This document shows, piece by piece, positions 7,535 through 9,564 of a stretch of DNA of 9,564 bases. A program made the translations under genes and the position numbers. The notes beneath the pieces are model-generated. The model worked only from the letters and a program-made list of their open reading frames with translations, was not told where the DNA came from and made no database searches. Source of the stretch: Campylobacterota bacterium. Its GTDB lineage: Bacteria; Campylobacterota; Campylobacteria; Campylobacterales; Sulfurovaceae. The stretch covers positions 1-9,564 of the forward strand of contig JAUVCL010000074.1 of assembly GCA_030595845.1 (NCBI GenBank), written 5' to 3'. Position 1 is the stretch's first letter, and every line of letters starts with the position of its first letter.

Positions 7535-7557
7535 ACTGCTCTTCACTAAAGAGCAGT
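7535..7557. terminator. shared hairpin between convergent small genes
   Basis: A perfect 9-bp stem ACTGCTCTT/AAGAGCAGT with a 5-nt loop lies 14 nt past the stop of the upstream gene and 22 nt past the stop of the opposing gene. No clean U-tract follows on the plus strand, and only interrupted T-runs precede it on the minus strand. It may be a bidirectional terminator or an mRNA 3'-end stabiliser. Confidence 0.55.
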
Positions 7558-7578
7558 AGGTAAAAACTTCAGAAAAAA

Positions 7579-7788
7579 CTAATAGTCTTTAAATTCACCC
7601 GCATCCAATTTTGCTTTCAAGTCATCCATAGCCTCTTGCATAATATTAATGATTATTTTTCCAGCTAACTCATCATCCGCTTCAGGAACATCCCAATCGG
7701 TGATCTTCATATTGAGCTTAAAAATAGCATTTACTTCCGATATGATCTCATTTTTTCTTCTTGAAATATCTTGTTCTACAGGATTCAT
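7579..7788 (-). CDS. small hypothetical protein
   Basis: A 69-residue acidic soluble protein that I cannot assign to a family. It begins MNPVEQDISRRKNEIISEV, is predicted helical, has a central KITDWDVPEADDELAGKII segment and ends in another helix (MQEAMDDLKAKLDAGEFKDY). No cysteines, membrane segment or signal peptide are seen. AAGGGT lies a few bases before the ATG, a good ribosome binding site. A possible GATAAT -10 box lies at 7824-7819 on the minus strand, giving a short leader. It is convergent with the previous small gene, sharing a hairpin, and divergent from the cysteine-rich gene. Coding quality and RBS support a real gene; its role is unknown. Confidence 0.7.
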   Translation of the reverse strand: MNPVEQDISRRKNEIISEVNAIFKLNMKITDWDVPEADDELAGKIIINIMQEAMDDLKAKLDAGEFKDY

Positions 7789-7870
7789 CGTTTACCCTTT
7801 TTTAATATATTTATTAAGATTATCATACTCCCATAACATTAAAAAGTATCTGAAGTGTTTGTAATTATGT

Positions 7871-7876
7871 TATAGT
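7871..7876 (+). promoter_or_regulatory. -10-like box immediately before the cysteine-rich gene
   Basis: TATAGT ends only 5 nt before ATG 7882, so transcription from it would begin at or next to the start codon. Alternative weaker boxes exist farther upstream (around 7821-7828). No Shine-Dalgarno is visible in the interval. Confidence 0.45.
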
Positions 7877-7881
7877 AAAAT

Positions 7882-8088
7882 ATGAAAATACGAATATGTA
7901 AAAAATTTTCGAAAGTAAATAAGCTTCAAAGAAAACTTACACAAGCTTTTCCTGATGATACGATCATAGTCAAGTCATGTATCAATCAATGCAAACTATG
8001 TAAAAAACAGCCTGCGGCACAAATAAATGGTAAGAAACAAAAAGCTAAGAGTATTTCAAAGCTCATTTTTAAAATAAACGAGCTTTGA
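7882..8088 (+). CDS. small four-cysteine protein resembling DUF1450 / thioredoxin-like ferredoxin fold
   Basis: A 68-residue, strongly basic protein. It has C6 near the start and a C33-x3-C37-x2-C40 cluster in SCINQCKLCKKQPAAQING. The layout (Cys on the first strand, then GC-L-x-C-x-x-C-x-x-x-P-x-A-x-x-NG) resembles the Bacillus YuzB-type DUF1450 family, which is thought to have a thioredoxin-like fold and possibly binds metal or an Fe-S cluster. This assignment is from memory and moderate. The start is forced: an in-frame TAA lies at 7876-7878 and there is no other Met in the protein. No ribosome binding site is seen, and a -10-like box abuts the ATG, suggesting a leaderless mRNA. The last codons and stop form one arm of a hairpin shared with the convergent OsmC gene, whose stop codon lies only 3 bp away. 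Confidence 0.72.
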   Translation: MKIRICKKFSKVNKLQRKLTQAFPDDTIIVKSCINQCKLCKKQPAAQINGKKQKAKSISKLIFKINEL

Positions 8089-8091
8089 AAT
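8053..8091. terminator. hairpin formed by the 3' ends of two convergent genes
   Basis: A perfect 12-bp inverted repeat (ATTTCAAAGCTC at 8053-8064, GAGCTTTGAAAT at 8080-8091) with a 15-nt AT-rich loop. It contains the last codons and TGA stop of the cysteine-rich gene and begins directly after the OsmC stop on the other strand. It probably serves as a bidirectional terminator or 3' stabiliser, although no long U-tract follows. Confidence 0.6.
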
Positions 8092-8556
8092 TTATGAGCA
8101 GCAAGCTCCACCAAATCCATCTTCACTTGCTATACTCCCCACAGAGATCAAACCTTCCTTTTCTACTATGGTCTTAGCATTTTGAATGATCGTATACGTT
8201 ACTTTCACCGAATCACGGATAGAATTTACCGTTGTACAGTAACTCTCTAAAGATGCACCTATATAACGTTTCGCTTTTGTGGCATCGAAGTCACCTTCAA
8301 AATCAAAAATGATGTGCATTGAGGCAAATTTCATAGGTACAGATTCTGTACGTTCTATTTCTGCCTTTACAGAATAATTTGTAACCTCAAACCCATCTTT
8401 CTCAGCCATCATCACAAGATCAATACCCGTACACCCTATGATACCCGTCGCAAAATACTCCACTGGAGTGATTTCTTTACAATCAAGAATATAACTGGAC
8501 TTGATCGTGTTAGCCTTAAATTTTTTATCACCCAAATACTCTACTGATATGTTCAT
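8092..8556 (-). CDS. OsmC/Ohr-family protein
   Basis: A 154-residue cytoplasmic protein of the OsmC superfamily, thiol-dependent (hydro)peroxidases or related proteins. The two family cysteines are visible: C42 in ATGIIGCTGIDLVMMAEKDG, at the start of the central helix, and C107 in SLESYCTTVNSI. The N-terminal beta sheet (MNISVEYLGDKKF) and the beta segment MKFASMHIIFDFEG fit the fold, which resembles the YhfA-like branch more than Ohr. Unusual: residues about 130-154 extend past the domain into a glycine-rich tail ending GFGGACCS with adjacent cysteines C152-C153, which could bind metal or join in redox exchange. AGGA lies 7 nt before the ATG. It converges with the four-cysteine gene, and a REP lies just upstream of its promoter region. 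The substrate is unknown. Confidence 0.88.
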   Translation of the reverse strand: MNISVEYLGDKKFKANTIKSSYILDCKEITPVEYFATGIIGCTGIDLVMMAEKDGFEVTNYSVKAEIERTESVPMKFASMHIIFDFEGDFDATKAKRYIGASLESYCTTVNSIRDSVKVTYTIIQNAKTIVEKEGLISVGSIASEDGFGGACCS

Positions 8557-8568
8557 AATGTTTCCTAA

Positions 8569-8598
8569 TTATTAGTTTCAAGAAGTATAACATATCAA
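8569..8598 (-). promoter_or_regulatory. possible promoter of the OsmC gene
   Basis: On the minus strand TTGATA (8598-8593) and TAATAA (8574-8569) are spaced by 18 nt. An alternative -10, TATACT, lies at 8589-8584. The GTAG of REP C begins 4 bp upstream of the TTGATA box, so the repeat abuts this promoter. Confidence 0.4.
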
Positions 8599-8601
8599 CC
8601 C

Positions 8602-8625
8602 GTAGGGTGCGTTTGCTAACGCACC
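8602..8625 (+). repeat. REP hairpin C
   Basis: GTAG followed by GGTGCGTT-TGCT-AACGCACC, a perfect 8-bp stem with a 4-nt loop. It matches copy D exactly when D is read on the minus strand, forming a 25-bp perfect inverted pair (a BIME-like unit) with a 47-bp spacer that contains nothing else recognisable. Confidence 0.88.
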
Positions 8626-8672
8626 GATAAATTCAATATACAATAGAAGCTTTTTCTTCATGCAGATATAAA

Positions 8673-8696
8673 GGTGCGTTAGCAAACGCACCCTAC
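8673..8696 (-). repeat. REP hairpin D, overlaps the RAYT stop codon
   Basis: It reads on the minus strand GTAG then GGTGCGTT-TGCT-AACGCACC, identical to copy C. Its TAG (8695-8693) is the stop codon of the transposase, so the REP starts flush with the end of the gene and on the same strand. Confidence 0.88.
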
Positions 8697-9142
8697 GATA
8701 ATGAGGTATATTCCCATACTTCTTCATTTTCAACATACTCATGCTTCAATGGATTATTACGTATATACTCCAAACACCGTAGATAATCTTTTTCATCTCG
8801 TATAGTATGTTCATAGTATCGCTTCTGCCATATAGGTTTTATTTTTCTTTTAAATCTACTATATGATTGTTCCTCTTCTACATTGAAGTGCCTTGAGAAA
8901 TTATATTTTATAGATTTGATGATTTTAGGATACTCAGTTACAATTTTTGGTGTTATTATCATATGTATATGGTCAGGTAAAATGACAATGGCATCTATGT
9001 TGTAACGATAGTACTCTTTACTCTCACGAAAACTTTCTCGCAATAGTTCTATATTGTCTATCAATATTGGATTACGTCTATGGGTAACCATAGTTAGGTA
9101 ATAGCTATGTCCTGCTAGAAAAAGTCGTTTATAGTTTGCCAT
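8693..9142 (-). CDS. REP-associated tyrosine transposase (RAYT), IS200-like HUH/Y1 family
   Basis: A 149-residue single-strand DNA nuclease/transposase of the Y1 family. RAYTs cut and join REP hairpins and are thought to spread them through the genome. Seen: start MANYKRLFLAGHSYYLTMVTHRR, the HUH metal-binding motif in ILPDHIHMIITP (H58, H60), the basic KPIWQKRYYEHTIRDEKDYLR segment (103-122) and EYIRNNPLKH with Y126 as the likely catalytic tyrosine. The C-terminal VWEYTSLS resembles the family's usual W-x-Y/W-SS tail. All parts are present, so it looks intact. The open frame continues upstream to a TTG inside REP E, but the family begins at MANYKR, so ATG 9142 is chosen; its RBS is weak, suggesting low expression. 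REPs C and D lie downstream and E and F upstream. The nearest relatives should be chromosomal single-copy RAYTs, not IS200 itself. Confidence 0.92.
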   Translation of the reverse strand: MANYKRLFLAGHSYYLTMVTHRRNPILIDNIELLRESFRESKEYYRYNIDAIVILPDHIHMIITPKIVTEYPKIIKSIKYNFSRHFNVEEEQSYSRFKRKIKPIWQKRYYEHTIRDEKDYLRCLEYIRNNPLKHEYVENEEVWEYTSLS

Positions 9143-9245
9143 TTTTAAGTGTAACGAAGAATTATGATTGTTATTGAAAATATGGCATATTGTCATGTTT
9201 TTGTGGTTTTGTGGTTTGAAGTGTGTTGTCGTTTCATATTCCAAA

Positions 9246-9269
9246 GGTGCGTTTGCCAACGCACCCTAC
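9246..9269 (-). repeat. REP hairpin E
   Basis: On the minus strand it reads GTAG then GGTGCGTT-GGCA-AACGCACC. The stem is identical to C and D; the loop differs. It lies about 100 bp upstream of the RAYT start and has the same orientation as D, so D and E bracket the gene as direct repeats. Confidence 0.87.
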
Positions 9270-9313
9270 AAAAGGCTTATCAAAAAAACAAATTGATACA
9301 CAAAATCAACCTC

Positions 9314-9337
9314 GTAGGGTGCGTTTGCCAACGCACC
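9314..9337 (+). repeat. REP hairpin F
   Basis: GTAG then GGTGCGTT-TGCC-AACGCACC. Its hairpin reads the same on the plus strand as that of E, but the GTAG sits on the other side, so E and F are arranged head to head with 44 bp between their GTAG ends. It ends the REP/RAYT unit on the right. Confidence 0.87.
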
Positions 9338-9357
9338 TTTAATATTTGAATTGACGT

Positions 9358-9388
9358 ATGCATTCCCACGTACAATGTGGGGAACAAG
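9358..9388. repeat. degenerate hairpin repeat of a second type
   Basis: It starts ATGCATTCCCACG and ends GTGGGGAACAAG, forming an imperfect stem TTCCCAC/GTGGGGAA with one bulged G. From memory it resembles a widespread dispersed bacterial repeat with arms like GCATTCCCACG and CGTGGGAACGAG. This copy appears decayed. Assignment is tentative. Confidence 0.4.
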
Positions 9389-9417
9389 CTAAGACATATT
9401 GTTATTATCACATACCT

Positions 9418-9564
9418 CTAATTTCTTGGTAAATCAAATGATTCAAGTATTTTCCAAGGTAATTCCATACTATTTTTATTCCAAACTTCTTTATAATTTT
9501 TTTCATTATACTTTAGTGCATAAATAGTTGATATTTTCTTTTTCAAAATATTTATTTCATCTAT
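9418..9564 (-). CDS. 3' end of an unidentified gene, cut by window edge
   Basis: An open frame of 48 codons enters from beyond position 9564 and ends at TAG 9420-9418. The C-terminal residues include KKKISTIYALKYNEKNYKEV and end with KILESFDLPRN. The composition is lysine-, asparagine- and isoleucine-rich and the codons are very AT-rich, more so than the housekeeping genes here, which hints at accessory DNA. No family is recognised from this fragment. It is short and could be chance, but the residue mix looks protein-like. Confidence 0.45.
   Translation of the reverse strand: MDEINILKKKISTIYALKYNEKNYKEVWNKNSMELPWKILESFDLPRN

Larger units (their letters stand above)
8601..9337. mobile_element. 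REP/RAYT unit (REPtron-like)
   Basis: One intact RAYT gene with two REPs on each side, in the order C(+), D(-), gene(-), E(-), F(+). The association of transposase and cognate repeats is the known signature of the RAYT system. No flanking target-site duplication is apparent, which is expected for this transposase class. The unit lies between the OsmC gene and a partial unknown gene. Confidence 0.75.

Noticed and set aside
9143..9259. Upstream extension of the RAYT frame to a TTG inside REP E
   Set aside because: The added 39 residues are low-complexity (HNK-rich) and unlike the family, which begins at the MANYKR segment.
8602..9337. Repeats as a small CRISPR array
   Set aside because: Copies alternate in strand, spacing is irregular, a gene lies between them, and each repeat is a GTAG-headed hairpin typical of REPs.
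9164..9349. Plus-strand 61-codon frame across REPs E and F
   Set aside because: It translates two repeat copies (CVCQRTL twice) and has no ribosome binding site; the apparent protein repeat is just the REP hairpin read through.

Overview
The window looks like chromosome of a Campylobacterota (epsilonproteobacterial) organism, probably a Sulfurovum- or Sulfurimonas-like sulfur oxidiser. The evidence is the AT-rich sequence, the protein style, and a pheS-pheT block with ispH and aroA downstream and a divergent HIT-family gene upstream. From memory, Campylobacter jejuni has the same neighbourhood. No search could be run, so the genus is inference.

Left half (1-4803, all minus strand): a housekeeping operon read right to left as pheS, pheT, ispH and aroA (aroA is cut by the window edge). 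pheS/pheT and ispH/aroA are each joined by a 4-bp ATGA stop/start overlap. A 106-bp hairpin-rich gap separates pheT from ispH. PheS and PheT form phenylalanyl-tRNA synthetase, IspH ends the MEP isoprenoid pathway, and AroA is in the shikimate pathway that leads to phenylalanine. The aroA product closely resembles the enteric (E. coli-type) enzyme, and its position relative to ispH is swapped compared with C. jejuni as I recall it. Together these suggest replacement by transfer.

Middle (4804-8556): a divergent HIT-family nucleotide hydrolase; a convergent two-ATPase ABC-F translation factor; two small unknown genes; a small four-cysteine protein resembling DUF1450, with a -10 box so close to its ATG that its mRNA may be leaderless; and an OsmC-family protein with a Cys-Cys tail. 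Convergent gene pairs are separated by inverted repeats.

Right part (8601-9337): a compact REP/RAYT unit. An IS200-like HUH tyrosine transposase of the REP-associated type (RAYT) is bracketed by four REP hairpins, each a GTAG tetranucleotide followed by an 8-bp stem and 4-nt loop. A second, sequence-divergent REP pair with the same GTAGGGTG head lies at 5294-5356 between the HIT and ABC-F genes. In both places the GTAG of a REP supplies the TAG stop codon of the adjacent gene. A degenerate copy of another hairpin repeat and the 3' end of an unidentified AT-rich gene close the window. The REP/RAYT system, with its two REP subfamilies and stop-codon capture, is the most interesting content.
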